Assembly (NCBI GenBank): GCA_963746825.1
Contig: CAVVCU010000013.1
Location: 29,852 to 93,851, forward strand
Direction: 5' to 3'
Source: JACVRW01 sp963746825
Lineage (GTDB): Bacteria; Actinomycetota; Thermoleophilia; Solirubrobacterales; Thermoleophilaceae
DNA length: 64,000 nucleotides
Part shown: positions 24,328-33,966 of the stretch, piece by piece
How positions within the stretch are numbered: the first letter of the stretch is position 1
Layout: each line of letters starts with the position of its first letter
Position numbers and translations under genes: made by a program
The notes under the pieces: generated by a model
Database searches by the model: none
What the model saw: the letters and a program-made list of their open reading frames with translations, nothing else
What the model was told of the DNA's origin: nothing

Positions 24328-25161
24328 ATGTGCCGGTGGCTCGCCTATTACGGGAATCCGATCCGGCCCGAGACGCTGCTCTATGACGCCGAGAACTCGC
24401 TGGTCGAGCAGAGTCGCCACGACCGGCTGGCGGGCGGGTTTCCCAACGCCGACGGCTTCGGCCTCGCCTGGTACGGCGAGCGCGACGTTCCCGGCCTGTA
24501 CCGCAGCATCGCCCCCGCCTGGGCCGATCGCAACCTGCGCGAGCTCGCGGGCCAGATCCAGTCTGGGGTGTTCCTGGCCCACGTGCGCGCGGCCACCGGA
24601 ACGCCCGTGGAGCAGACCAACTGCCACCCCTTCCGACACGGGCGCTGGGTGTTCGCCCACAACGGGTTCATCGCCGACTATCTGCGCCTGCGCCGTGAGC
24701 TGCTGGTTGCGGTGGACCCGGAGGTCTTCCCCGGCATCGAGGGCACCACGGACTCCGAGCTGATGTTCCACCTCGCGCTGACCTTCGGCCTCGAGGAGGA
24801 TCCGCTGGGGGCGCTGGAGCAGATGGCCGGATTCGTGGAGGAGACCGGCCGGCGCAACGGGGTCGACGAGCCGCTGCAGATGACCGTCGGGCTGAGCGAC
24901 GGCGAGCGCATCTATGCGGCGCGCTACGCGAGCGGCCCGGTGGTCAACTCGCTCTACGTGACCGCCGACGCGACCGCCGTGCGGGCCCTCTATCCCGACG
25001 ACGAGCGCTTTCGCGATCTCGGCGATGAGGCTCGCGCCGTCGTGTCCGAGCCGCTGGGCGACCTGCCGGGGGTCTGGGACGAGGTCCCTGTCGGCTCCGC
25101 GCTGATCGTCCAGCCGGGCGCCGACGAGCGGCTGACCTTCACTCCGCGGCCGCCGGACTGA
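24328..25161 (+). CDS. Class II glutamine amidotransferase (YafJ/EgtC-like)
   Basis: A 277-aa N-terminal-nucleophile hydrolase. After Met removal, Cys2 ('MCRWLAYYG') would be the nucleophile. Other family marks are 'FPNADGFGLAWY', 'FLAHVRAATGTPV', 'NCHPFRHGRWVFAHNGFI' and 'TDSELMFH'. It releases ammonia from glutamine or cuts a gamma-glutamyl amide. EgtC of ergothioneine synthesis is in this family, but no EgtB or EgtD is near, so a generic YafJ-type assignment is safer. It starts at ATG 24328, in line with the glycosidase-domain gene. Confidence 0.88.
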   Translation: MCRWLAYYGNPIRPETLLYDAENSLVEQSRHDRLAGGFPNADGFGLAWYGERDVPGLYRSIAPAWADRNLRELAGQIQSGVFLAHVRAATGTPVEQTNCHPFRHGRWVFAHNGFIADYLRLRRELLVAVDPEVFPGIEGTTDSELMFHLALTFGLEEDPLGALEQMAGFVEETGRRNGVDEPLQMTVGLSDGERIYAARYASGPVVNSLYVTADATAVRALYPDDERFRDLGDEARAVVSEPLGDLPGVWDEVPVGSALIVQPGADERLTFTPRPPD

Positions 25162-25269
25162 AGACGCCCCGCCCCATACCGGCTACCCTGGACGGGCTGC
25201 CTGCGGGTTCTCCAAGCGCTCCTCCTCCCTCTAGCGGCCACTCGAGTAGAGGAGCGGTACCGGGGACCA

Positions 25270-25659
25270 GTGATGACTCAGACCCACCCAACGGAGGGCG
25301 GCAGCGCGGCGGCGGACATTTCCCGGGGGGCGGTTCAGTTGCTGCGCGAGTACACCGGTCGCGGGCCGACGCGGGCCCGCACGGTGATCAACCACGACAG
25401 CGTGCTGATCGTGCTCGCCGACACCCTCTCGAGGGGCGAGCATCGCCTGGCCGACAGCGGCAAGGGCGAGCTCGTGCTACGCACCCGACACGAGTTCCAG
25501 CTGGTGATGCGCGACGAGCTGGTGGGGCTGGTCGAGGGCGCGCTCGGTCGCAAGGTGATCGCTTTCATGAGCGACAACCACATCGATCCGGACATGGCCG
25601 CCGAGATCTTCGTGCTCGAGCCGGTGCCCGTGGACGGCGACACCGTCAGCTCCGGCTGA
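25270..25659 (+). CDS. DUF2294 domain protein, copy 1
   Basis: A 129-aa single-domain protein. GTG 25270 and ATG 25273 are adjacent possible starts. DUF2294 features are 'LLREYTGRGPTRARTVINHD', 'TRHEFQLVMRDEL' and 'FMSDNHIDPDMAAEIFVL'. A small number of family members are linked to bicarbonate or Na-dependent processes, but no firm function exists. A second, very similar gene lies at 33967-34413, and the DNA between motif positions is also close, pointing to duplication. A possible -10 (TACCCT) is at about 25183. Confidence 0.85.
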   Translation: MMTQTHPTEGGSAAADISRGAVQLLREYTGRGPTRARTVINHDSVLIVLADTLSRGEHRLADSGKGELVLRTRHEFQLVMRDELVGLVEGALGRKVIAFMSDNHIDPDMAAEIFVLEPVPVDGDTVSSG

Positions 25660-25678
25660 TCCTGCTCGTATAGGCGTT

Positions 25679-26881
25679 TCAATCGCCGGCGGCGACCGTG
25701 CCGGCGTCCACGAGGCGACCGATCTCTCCGTCCGAGAGCCCGAGCATCCCGCTCAGGACCTGTTCGGTGTGCTCGCCCAGCAGCGGTGCGCGGCGGACGG
25801 GCTCGCGGGGGACGGCCGAGAAGTCGAGCGGCGTGCCGGGCATCCTGTAGGTGCCGACGCCGGGATGCTCCACGTCCTCCCACATCTCGGTGGCCACGCG
25901 CGGGTCGTCATCCACGAGCTGGCGAAAGGTCTGGTAGATGCCCCAGGACACTCCGGTGCCCTCGAACGCGGCGCGGATCTCGGACAGCTCGCGCGACTCG
26001 AACCAGGGCCGCAGAATCGCGGCAATCAGGTCGCGGTCCTCGAAGCGCCCCGACTCCGTGTCGAGATCGACGCCGGTGGCCTCGTTGATCTTGGACATCT
26101 GGTCGTGGGTGCCGGTCACGTCGAGCAGCGACTGCCATTGGCGCTCGGTCAGGGCCACGACCATCACGTGGCGCTCGTCGCGCGTGACGAAGTCGTGGCC
26201 GAACGCTCCGTACAGGTAGTTGCCGTCGCGTCGCGGCGAGTCGGTGGCCTCGAGCTGCGCCTGGGCCACGCGACCGAGGTGCCCGGTCACCGCGAAGGCC
26301 ACGTCGGAGAGCGCCGTCTCGACCAGCTGCCCCTCTCCGGTGCGGGTTCGGTGGCGGTCCGCGGCCAGCAGGCCGATGGCGGCGAGCTCGCCCATCGCGA
26401 TATCCCACGCGGGCAGCACCGAGTTCAGGGGCTCGGTCAGGTTGCGCGGTCCGGTCGCCCAGGGAAAGCCGGTCGCTGGGTTGACCGTGTAGTCGACCTC
26501 GCTCGACCCGTCGCGGTTGCCCTTCAGGTGAACCATGATCAGGTCGTCGCGGCGGGCGCGCAGCGTCTCGTAGCCAAGCCACCCGCGGGCCGGGAAGTTG
26601 GTTAGGAACGCGCCGGCCGCGGCGATCACCTGCGTCACGAGCTCTCGTCCCTCCTCGGAGCGCAGGTTCACGCGCAGCGAGCGCTTGCCCTTGTTGAGGC
26701 CGGCCCAGAACAGCGACTGCCCGTTCTGGGCCAGCGGCCAGCGGGTGTGGTCGAGGCCCCCGCCGATGTCGTCGAAGCGGATCACGTCGGCCCCGAGCTG
26801 GGCGAGCGTCATCCCTCCCAGGGGGGCGGCGACGTACGCCGAGCCCTCTACGACGCTGAGCCCGTCGAGGATGCCGGTCAT
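25679..26881 (-). CDS. Class III CoA-transferase (CaiB/BaiF family), mesaconyl-CoA transferase-like
   Basis: A 400-aa CaiB/BaiF protein that would move CoA between carboxylic acids. The opening 'LDGLSVVEGSAYVAAPLGG', followed by 'LNKGKRSLRVNL', 'FLTNFPARGWLGYETLRAR' and 'GNRDGSSEVDYTVN', is in my memory closest to the group annotated 2-methylfumaryl-CoA isomerase (mesaconyl-CoA C1-C4 transferase). 'NSVLPAWDIAMGELAAIGLL' contains the Asp expected to be catalytic. No other 3-hydroxypropionate-cycle gene is near, so the substrate is open. Its start overlaps the end of the MFS gene by 4 nt. Confidence 0.85.
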   Translation of the reverse strand: MTGILDGLSVVEGSAYVAAPLGGMTLAQLGADVIRFDDIGGGLDHTRWPLAQNGQSLFWAGLNKGKRSLRVNLRSEEGRELVTQVIAAAGAFLTNFPARGWLGYETLRARRDDLIMVHLKGNRDGSSEVDYTVNPATGFPWATGPRNLTEPLNSVLPAWDIAMGELAAIGLLAADRHRTRTGEGQLVETALSDVAFAVTGHLGRVAQAQLEATDSPRRDGNYLYGAFGHDFVTRDERHVMVVALTERQWQSLLDVTGTHDQMSKINEATGVDLDTESGRFEDRDLIAAILRPWFESRELSEIRAAFEGTGVSWGIYQTFRQLVDDDPRVATEMWEDVEHPGVGTYRMPGTPLDFSAVPREPVRRAPLLGEHTEQVLSGMLGLSDGEIGRLVDAGTVAAGD

Positions 26882-28092
26882 GCCTCCAAGCTACTCGCAC
26901 GGGCCCGGGCGAGAGAGGGCGGGTGCAGCGCCACCAGCCCCGCCGCCGCGGCGAGGATAGGGCCCAGCCCTGCGATCAACAGGGCGGCGCGGGGCCCGAG
27001 GGCGCTGACCAGCAGGCCTCCGGTGGCCACGGCGCCGAGCTCGGCGCTGCTGCGCGCGGCGTTGTAGGCGGCGAAGGCGCGTCCGTGGACCGCCTCGGGC
27101 ACACGGACGGTGAGCAGCACGCGCAGCAGCACGTTCTTGACCCCGTGGCCGATACCGCCGACCAGGTAGCCCGCGAAGGCCAGGGGCAGCACGGCCGCCG
27201 CGGTCTGCGCGCCCATGCCGAAGCCCTGGACAGCGAGCGCGGCAAGGGCCACCGGGGCGGCCAGCCGTACCGGGATGCGGCGGGCCAGCGCGCCGGCCCC
27301 GAACACCATGCCGGCCATCCACGCGCAGACCACGAGCGCGTAGCCGCTGTCGCTCGCGCCGACCACGTCCTTCACGTAGAAGATCTCGACGGTCAGGGCG
27401 GCCGAGATGAAGACCAGCGCACCCACCGCTGTGGCGATCGTGACGCGCACGATTCGGTCGCGGCGGAGCAGGCGAAGGCCGTCCAGCGCGCGCCGGTGCT
27501 CGCCCGCCGCCCTGGCGCTGGGCCGGCGGCGGGCGCGCATGGCGGCTGCCGCGGCCGCGATCGCCGCGAAGCTCGCGGCGGTCACGAGCAGCGCCGGCCG
27601 TGGGCCCAGCGCCGCCAGCCCCGCGGCGAGTAGCGGCCCGGCCGCGAAGCCCGCGTACCGCGCCCCCTCCAGCACGCCCGCGGCCTCGGCCAAGGGCCGC
27701 CGGCCCGCGACCGCCGGGAGCAGCGTGAACTCGGCCGGCTGAGCGAACGCGTTGCCCGCCGCCAGCAGGGCCGACAGGGCGAGGATCATGGCCAGGTCGC
27801 CGCTGAAGGCCAGTGCGGCCGCGACCACGGCCTGCAGCAGCGAGGCCGTGACGAGCACGCGGACGCTCTCCGTCCGGTCGGCGACGAGCCCGGCCAGTGG
27901 CGCAAGCGCCACCACCGGCAGGAGCGTCGTCGCCACGAGCGCCGCCACGGCCAGACCGCTGCCCGTGAGCTCGTGCACCTGCAGCGCCAGCACGATGAGG
28001 GCCAGCAGGTCGCCGGCGGCCGACAGGAAGACGGCGGCCGCCAGCAACCGCAGGTCGCGCGAGCCCGAGCGGGGGAGGGGGATCGAGCCCAT
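26878..28092 (-). CDS. MFS transporter
   Basis: A 404-aa major facilitator with about 12 hydrophobic helices, two six-helix halves and a basic central loop ('RARRRPSARAAGEHRRALDG'). The start ATG 28092 shares a base with the stop of the FAD oxidase gene (GTG 28095 is an alternative). Between helices 2 and 3 it has 'PLAGLVADRTESVRVLV', a motif-A-like GxxxDR variant. This layout is typical of efflux permeases of the EntS/DHA3 kind. Position between an oxidase and a CoA-transferase suggests export of, or resistance to, the molecule they handle. Confidence 0.88.
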   Translation of the reverse strand: MGSIPLPRSGSRDLRLLAAAVFLSAAGDLLALIVLALQVHELTGSGLAVAALVATTLLPVVALAPLAGLVADRTESVRVLVTASLLQAVVAAALAFSGDLAMILALSALLAAGNAFAQPAEFTLLPAVAGRRPLAEAAGVLEGARYAGFAAGPLLAAGLAALGPRPALLVTAASFAAIAAAAAAMRARRRPSARAAGEHRRALDGLRLLRRDRIVRVTIATAVGALVFISAALTVEIFYVKDVVGASDSGYALVVCAWMAGMVFGAGALARRIPVRLAAPVALAALAVQGFGMGAQTAAAVLPLAFAGYLVGGIGHGVKNVLLRVLLTVRVPEAVHGRAFAAYNAARSSAELGAVATGGLLVSALGPRAALLIAGLGPILAAAAGLVALHPPSLARARASSLEA

Positions 28093-29501
28093 CACCCGGC
28101 CGGACGGATGTTCTGGTTGAGGCAGAACACGTTCTCCGGGTCGTAGGCCGCCTTGATCCGCGCCAGGCGCGGGTGGTTGGCGCCGTAGCTGTCGCGCACG
28201 GCGGCGTCGCCTTCCTCGAGCAAGCCGGGGAAGTTGAAGTACGTCTTGCCGTGCGAGAACGGGGCCGCCGCGTCCCAGAAGGCCCGCGTGTAGGCGATGT
28301 TCACCGCGTCGCCGGCGGCGTCGTCCCAGGTCGAGTCGATGCTGAGCATCCACTCCGAGTTGCGATCCCCGAAGGCCGTCTCCTCGGCGCCGACGCGCGA
28401 GATCGCACCCCCGCAGTGGCGGATGATCACCAGCGTGTCGTTCGACGGGCGGCGGTTGGACCAATCCACCGTGGTGTCGATGGCCGCGTCGGCGAGCCCG
28501 TCGAGGTAGAGCGCCTTCCAGTAGTAGCGCCGGCCCGCCGGGAAGAACGGGTCGAGCGAACGCTGGAGGTCGAGGTACCCCACGCGCGTGCTCAGGTCGA
28601 GCAGCGGGGTGGCCAGCTCGCGCAGGGCCCGGGTGGCGCGCTCGCCCTCGGCGGAGTCGCCCGCCCACATGCCCGCCACGCCCACGTAGGGCGCGCCGCG
28701 GAGGTGCTCGGGCAGCTCGCCGACGTCCGGCAGCGACCAGATCAGGCCCGCGGTCGACAGCTCGTCCGGAGCGCCGGCCACCGCGTCGCGCCAGCCGCTC
28801 AGCACGCGCGCGGCGTCCTCGATCGGGTAGGCGACGTTCAGCGCGAACACCTCCGGGCCGAGCTCGTGAAGGCGCAGCTCGAACGAGGTCACGACCCCGA
28901 AGTTGCCGCCGCCGCCGCGCAGCGCCCAGTAGAGATCCGAGCGCTCACCGGCGCTCGCCCGCACGCACCGGCCGTCGGCGAGCACGACCTCGGCGGAGAC
29001 GAGGTTGTCGATGGTCATCCCGTCGCGGCGGCGCTGGTGCGAGACGCCCCCGCTGAGGGCGAGCCCGGCCACGCCGGTCTCCGAGACCACGCCACCCGTC
29101 GTGGCCAGCCCGCGCGGCGCGGTCACCTCGTCGACGTCGGCCCAGGTCGCGCCGCCCTGCACGTGGACCGTGCGCCCGGAGCCGTCCACGCGCACGTCGC
29201 GCATGAGCGACAGGTCGATCACCAGACCGTTGTCGACCACGGCGGTCCCCGCGACGTTGTGTCCGCCGCCGCGTACGGCGACCGCCAACTCGTGTTGGGC
29301 GGCGAACCGCACGGCGAGGGCCACGTCGGCCGTGTCCGCACAGCGCGCTATGGCCGCGGGCCGCTTGTCGATCATGCCGTTCCACACCCGGCGAGCGGAC
29401 TCGTAGTCGCGGTCGCCCGGCTTGATCAGCTCGCCGGTCAGGCGGGCGCTCAGCGAGTCGAAGCTGTCGAAACGGGTCTGTACGACGGAATGGACGGCCA
29501 T
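28092..29501 (-). CDS. FAD-binding oxidoreductase, berberine-bridge-enzyme-like
   Basis: A 469-aa flavin oxidase of the PCMH/BBE family. 'VRGGGHNVAGTAVVDNG' holds the His that normally carries covalent FAD, followed by 'LSLMRDVRVD', 'MTIDNLVSAEVVLADG' and the C-terminal BBE motif 'NQNIRPAG'. The region that usually supplies the second covalent link (Cys) reads 'LSGGVSHQRRRDG' and I see no Cys there, so FAD may be singly bound. Members oxidise sugars, alkaloids and antibiotic intermediates. It lies 86 nt after the large regulator gene and is coupled to the MFS gene. Confidence 0.88.
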   Translation of the reverse strand: MAVHSVVQTRFDSFDSLSARLTGELIKPGDRDYESARRVWNGMIDKRPAAIARCADTADVALAVRFAAQHELAVAVRGGGHNVAGTAVVDNGLVIDLSLMRDVRVDGSGRTVHVQGGATWADVDEVTAPRGLATTGGVVSETGVAGLALSGGVSHQRRRDGMTIDNLVSAEVVLADGRCVRASAGERSDLYWALRGGGGNFGVVTSFELRLHELGPEVFALNVAYPIEDAARVLSGWRDAVAGAPDELSTAGLIWSLPDVGELPEHLRGAPYVGVAGMWAGDSAEGERATRALRELATPLLDLSTRVGYLDLQRSLDPFFPAGRRYYWKALYLDGLADAAIDTTVDWSNRRPSNDTLVIIRHCGGAISRVGAEETAFGDRNSEWMLSIDSTWDDAAGDAVNIAYTRAFWDAAAPFSHGKTYFNFPGLLEEGDAAVRDSYGANHPRLARIKAAYDPENVFCLNQNIRPAG

Positions 29502-29587
29502 GGCTGCTCCTTCGGTTGGGTGAGCCCACGATCCCGCGGGTCCGCAAGGCCACCGTGAGAGCAGCGTTAGTCCTGCGTCCCCGCGCG

Positions 29588-32500
29588 CTAAAAGCGCCCG
29601 AGCAGCCCGTCGGGCAGCGTCATCCCGCCGCCAAGCGCGTGTCGCGCAGCGGCGGAGTACGCCACCGCGCCCAGCGCGTCATTGCGCCGCACCGCGTCCT
29701 CGAGGTGAGCCCGCGCGGCTGCGCGGTCGCCGAGCGTGGTGGCCAGCAGACCGAGGGCGAGTGACGCCGATCCGGCGCAGACACACCCGCGCCCCGCCGT
29801 GACAACGCGGTGCCCGTAGGGAGAGAGCCGCGGGTACAGCTCGGCGGCCGCGCGCGCGTCGCCAAGGTGGGCGGCGAGGAGGCCCAGCGACGTTCCCGTA
29901 TAGAGCCAGTTGGCGTCGAGCGGCGCGGAGGCGAATGCCGTGACCTCGGCGGGGAGAGCCCGAGCCGCGCCGTCCGTTTCGCCGCGCACCAGCCTCCCCG
30001 CCAGGAGGGCGGCGCGCCAGGCGCCCCCGGCCGGGGAGCTCTCGGCGCGGCTTCGCATCCGCTCGTACTCCTCCTTGCCCATCCGTCCGGCGGCGCCGTC
30101 AATGCCGTTGCGCTGGACCTCGAAGAGCAGCTCAGCGTTGTCGTCCTGCGCCCTGCGTCCGATGCGGGCACCCTCCTCCGAGAGCTGCTCCGCCTCCTCC
30201 AGCCGATTGGCCAGCAGGGCGAGTGCGGCCTTCCACATGGGGACGTACCAGTCGTAGGCGAGCAGGCGCAGCTCGGCGGCAAGGCGCGCGTGGTCCGCTA
30301 TCGCCACGTGCACACCCTCGATATCGCCCAGCTCGAACAGGTCGGCCACCCGCCAGTTGACCCCCTGGAGCTCGGCCTCCCGGTCTCCGGAAGCCTGCGC
30401 GGCGGCCACCAGCTCGCTAGCGATGGCCAGGCGCTCCTCGGTGTGATCCGGGGTCCACAACGCGACGTGCCGCGCGCCGAGCGCCTCCAGCAGCGCCCGG
30501 CCGCCGACGCGCCGCCCGGAGTGCACGGCCTCATCGCTCAGACGCTCGCGAAGCGTCGCCGGCGGCGCGTAGTAAACCTCGATCGCCAGCCGCGCCAGCA
30601 ACCGCGGACGCAGCGGGGAGTCCTCCGCCACGGCCGCCAGCGCCTCCTCCAGCAGCGCCCGCACGGGCTCCCGAACGGGGCCGACGCTGACGGTCAGGCC
30701 CGCGGCACCCAGCGCCGCCCGCCCGAGCAGCTCGCCGCTCCCGAGCGCGCGCGCCAGCCCGGCCGCCTCTTCGAGGCAGCGCCCGGCGGCGGGCGCATCG
30801 CCCATGCGCTGGTGCGCGTCCGCCAGCGCCAGGAGCACCTCGGCGCGCAGTGGATCGCGGTCGCCGAGGTCGCCGGCCGCGGCGAGGGCGAGGAGCTCGG
30901 CGGCGTCCTCGTAAGCCAGCGCCCGCGTCGCCTGTTCAGCCGCGCGCAGCGCAGAGGCCGCTGCCGTGGCGCCGTCCACGAGTGGCCGAGCGTCGAGGAG
31001 ATGCCGCGCCTGCTCCGGCAGCCGGCGGTCGCCGGGCAGCGCGTCCAGTGCCTCCGCCACCCGCCGGTGCAGCAGCGCGCGGCGCGTGCCGGTCATCCCC
31101 GCCAGGATTCCCTCGCGCACGAGCGCGTGCGCGAAGCGATAGTCACCGGCGGCGGCCGCCTCGTCGATCAGTCCGGCCGCCACCGCCGCGTCGAGCGCGT
31201 CCGCGAGGGAATCCGCGCTCGTCTCGCCGGCCGCGGCGATGTCCGTGAGCGCGAAGTCCTGGCCCGCCACGGCCGCGAGGCGGATCGCCTGGCCCGCCGG
31301 CTCCGGGAGGTGAGCAAGCCGAAGGTCGATCACCGACCGGACCCCCTCGGGCACCTCGGCACCGGCGGCGCCGACCAGCGTCTCGATCGAGCCACCGGGA
31401 TGGGACTCGACCAGGTGGCGCACGAGCTCCTCGACGAAGAAGGGGTTGCCACCCGTGCGCCCGTGAACGGCCGTCGCCAGCTGGTGCGACGCCGGCGCGC
31501 CCAGCCATGCACCGGCCAGTGCGCCCGTCTGCTCCGCGGACAGTCCGGCGAGCGCCACCTGCTCCAGGCGCCGCTCGCGGCGCAGATCGCCGAGCAGCGC
31601 GTGCAGCGCGGGGTTGCCCCCGACGCCCTCGTCGCGGCCCGAGCCGGCCACCAGGAGCGGGGCTGCGGCGAGCGTTCGGATCACGTGCGCGAGCATTCCC
31701 AGCGTCGCGCGGTCGCCCGCGTGCAGGTCCTCGACGATCAGCAGCACGGGGGCCTGCCGGGCGGCTTGCCCAATCGCGGCGGCGACGGCCTCGAAGAGGC
31801 GATGGCGGGCGTCCTGCGGCTCGCCCTCCGGCGACCTGGCGTCGGGCTCGAGCTCGGGCAGCAGGCGGGCGAGCTCGCCCAGCACCCACGGGGGTAGCGA
31901 TCCGGTGGAGCCGGCGACAACCGGCCGTAGCGCCTCGGTGAACGGCGCGAACGCGAGCGCGCCGTCATCCGTGCAGCGACCGGCGAGCACCGTGGCGCCG
32001 CCGGCGCGGGCCTCCTCCGCCAGCTCGATGAGCAGCCGAGTCTTGCCGCTCCCGGCCTCTCCGTGGACCATCACGAACGCCGCCGGTCCGGTGCTCGCCC
32101 GGCGCCAGACGCCCCGCAGCGTGGCGAGCGGCCCGTCTCGGCCCACGAGCGGGGCGTGCTCGCCCTGGATGAGCGCGGGGGGGAGAGGGGGCGCCGATGC
32201 TTCGCCTCCCGGCGCGCGCGGCTCGGCGCGCAGCTCCTCGGCCAGCGCGCGCGTCTGGGCCGACGGCGCCATCCCGAGCTCGCGTGCCAGGCTGCCGCGA
32301 AACGCCTCGTAGGCCGCCACCGCCGCGGCCCGGTCGCCGCCCTCGGCGAGGCGGCGCATCAGCACCCGGGCGGCGTCCTCCGACACGGGATCGAGCTCGA
32401 GCCGGCGGCGCGCGTGAGCGACGGCGCCGTCCAGGTCGCCCGCTGCCTCGGCCGTGTCACCGAGGACCGCCAGCAGGTGACCGACGCGCTCGCGGTGCTC

Positions 32501-32915
32501 CCGCCGCGCCTCCACGACCCAATCGTCGTCGAGGTCGACCAGCAGGTCGTGCGCGCACAACGCCAGCGCGTCGGCGTGGCAGTTCAGCCGCCATCAGACG
32601 GTCGATCTCGCGCGTGTCGACCCAGATCGCCGGGCCGTCGGCGATGCCGACCCGCTCGCGCTCGGCGACCAGGTGCCGGCCGACCTCGTCCCCGAGCTCC
32701 CGGCGTATCGTGGCCAGCGTGGTCCTCAGGCTGGCCCGGGCACTGCTGTCGAGCACGTCGGGCCAGAACACCGAGGCCACCCGCGAGCGCGGGTGCATGC
32801 CCGGGTGATACGCCAGCCAGGCCAGCAGCGACCGCGCCCGGCGGCTGGCCATGTCGTCCAGCCGCCGTCCCTCGAGCTCGAGGCGGAGCTCACCGAGGAG
32901 ACGGACACGCAGCAT
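29588..32915 (-). pseudogene. BTAD/AAA large transcriptional regulator (SARP-like), split by a frameshift
   Basis: The first part (ATG 32915) encodes a winged-helix DNA-binding domain ('RRARSLLAWLAYHPG', 'FWPD', 'ARASLRTTLATIRREL'). At about 32570-32580 the frame shifts by +1, and a 990-aa frame continues with the BTAD domain ('AVAAYEAFRGSLARELGM'). An AAA module follows (Walker A 'GEAGSGKTRLL', 'LLIVEDLHAGD') with long TPR-like helical repeats to 29588. Joined length is about 1109 aa, normal for AfsR/SARP-type activators. It heads the oxidase-MFS-CoA-transferase genes and probably controls them. If the break is real, the DNA-binding domain is separated from the sensor. Confidence 0.82.
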
Positions 32916-32982
32916 GTGGCGAGAACCCTAAACCCGGCTCTTGGCGCGTTCGCGAGGCGATCCTCGGGTAGGGCGGACCATC

Positions 32983-33933
32983 ATGAAGCTCGGGTTCTTT
33001 CTGTCGTGTGAGGAGTACGGCCCCACGGAGCTCGTCGAGCAGGCGCTGGCGGCTGAGCAGGCCGGGTTTCACGCGCTGTGGATATCCGACCACTTTCATC
33101 CCTGGAATCACGAGCAGGGCCAGTCCTCGTTTGTCTGGAGCGTGATCGGCGCCATCGCGGGCGCCGGGGTGAAATTGCCGGTCATCACGGCCGTGACCTG
33201 CCCCACCGTTCGCGTTCACCCCGCGGTCGTGGCCCAGGCGGCCGCCACCTCGGCGGTGCTTCTCGAAGGCAGATTCGCACTGGGGGTGGGCACCGGGGAG
33301 GCGCTCAACGAGCACATACTCGGCGACGCCTGGCCGGAGGCGGATGAGCGAATCGAGATGCTGGAGGAGGCGATCGAGATCATCCGGCTGCTCTGGACCG
33401 GGGAAACCGTCAGCCACAGGGGGCGTCACTACCGCGTAGAGCACGCCAAGCTCTTCACCGTTCCCGACGAGCCGCTACAGGTGCTCGTCTCCGGGTTCGG
33501 CCCGAAATCGATCGATCTGGCGGCACGAGTGGGTGATGGGTTCGTCACCGCTTCGCCGGACGGCGACGCGATCGCGAGTTTCAGGGAGGGCGCCGGAAGC
33601 AAGCCGGTCCAGGCGGGAGCCAAGGTGGCCTACGGTCCCGATGCCGCCGAGGCGGCCGCGACCGCACACCGGATCTGGCCCAACGACGGTTTGCCGGGCG
33701 AGCTCGCCCAGATCCTGCCCACGCCCGAGCACTTCGAGCAGGCCGCCGAGCTCGTCACACCAGAGATGATCGCGGCGTCGCTGCCGTGCGGGCCGGACCT
33801 CGACGCCCACCTCGAGAGTTTTCGCGAGTACGCCGAGGCGGGCGTCGACGAGCTGTTCGTACAGCAGGTCGGCGGCCGCCATGACGAGTTCTTCGCCGCC
33901 TACGCGCGCGACGTGATTCCGCGGCTGAACTGA
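32983..33933 (+). CDS. F420-dependent LLM-class oxidoreductase (G6PDH-like family)
   Basis: A 316-aa bacterial-luciferase-fold enzyme using deazaflavin F420. 'MKLGFFLSCEEYGP', 'ALWISDHFHPWNHEQGQ', 'LGVGTGEALNEHILG' and 'VSGFGPKSIDLAARVGDGF' match the subfamily typified by F420-dependent glucose-6-phosphate dehydrogenase. ATG 32983 gives the usual N-terminus; an in-frame GTG-type extension to 32941 is unlikely. It is divergent from the regulator gene (68 nt), so it may share that promoter region. The presence of this enzyme implies the host makes F420. Confidence 0.9.
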   Translation: MKLGFFLSCEEYGPTELVEQALAAEQAGFHALWISDHFHPWNHEQGQSSFVWSVIGAIAGAGVKLPVITAVTCPTVRVHPAVVAQAAATSAVLLEGRFALGVGTGEALNEHILGDAWPEADERIEMLEEAIEIIRLLWTGETVSHRGRHYRVEHAKLFTVPDEPLQVLVSGFGPKSIDLAARVGDGFVTASPDGDAIASFREGAGSKPVQAGAKVAYGPDAAEAAATAHRIWPNDGLPGELAQILPTPEHFEQAAELVTPEMIAASLPCGPDLDAHLESFREYAEAGVDELFVQQVGGRHDEFFAAYARDVIPRLN

Positions 33934-33966
33934 TTCGGGCGGAGAAGCACGGGTTATAGGCGAGGG

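Noticed and set aside
24328..25161. EgtC of ergothioneine biosynthesis
   Set aside because: The fold matches, but no EgtA, EgtB, EgtD or EgtE gene is near; only a general class II amidotransferase call is supported.
25679..26881. Evidence for a 3-hydroxypropionate CO2-fixation pathway
   Set aside because: Only one mesaconyl-CoA-transferase-like gene is present; no other enzyme of the cycle is in the window.
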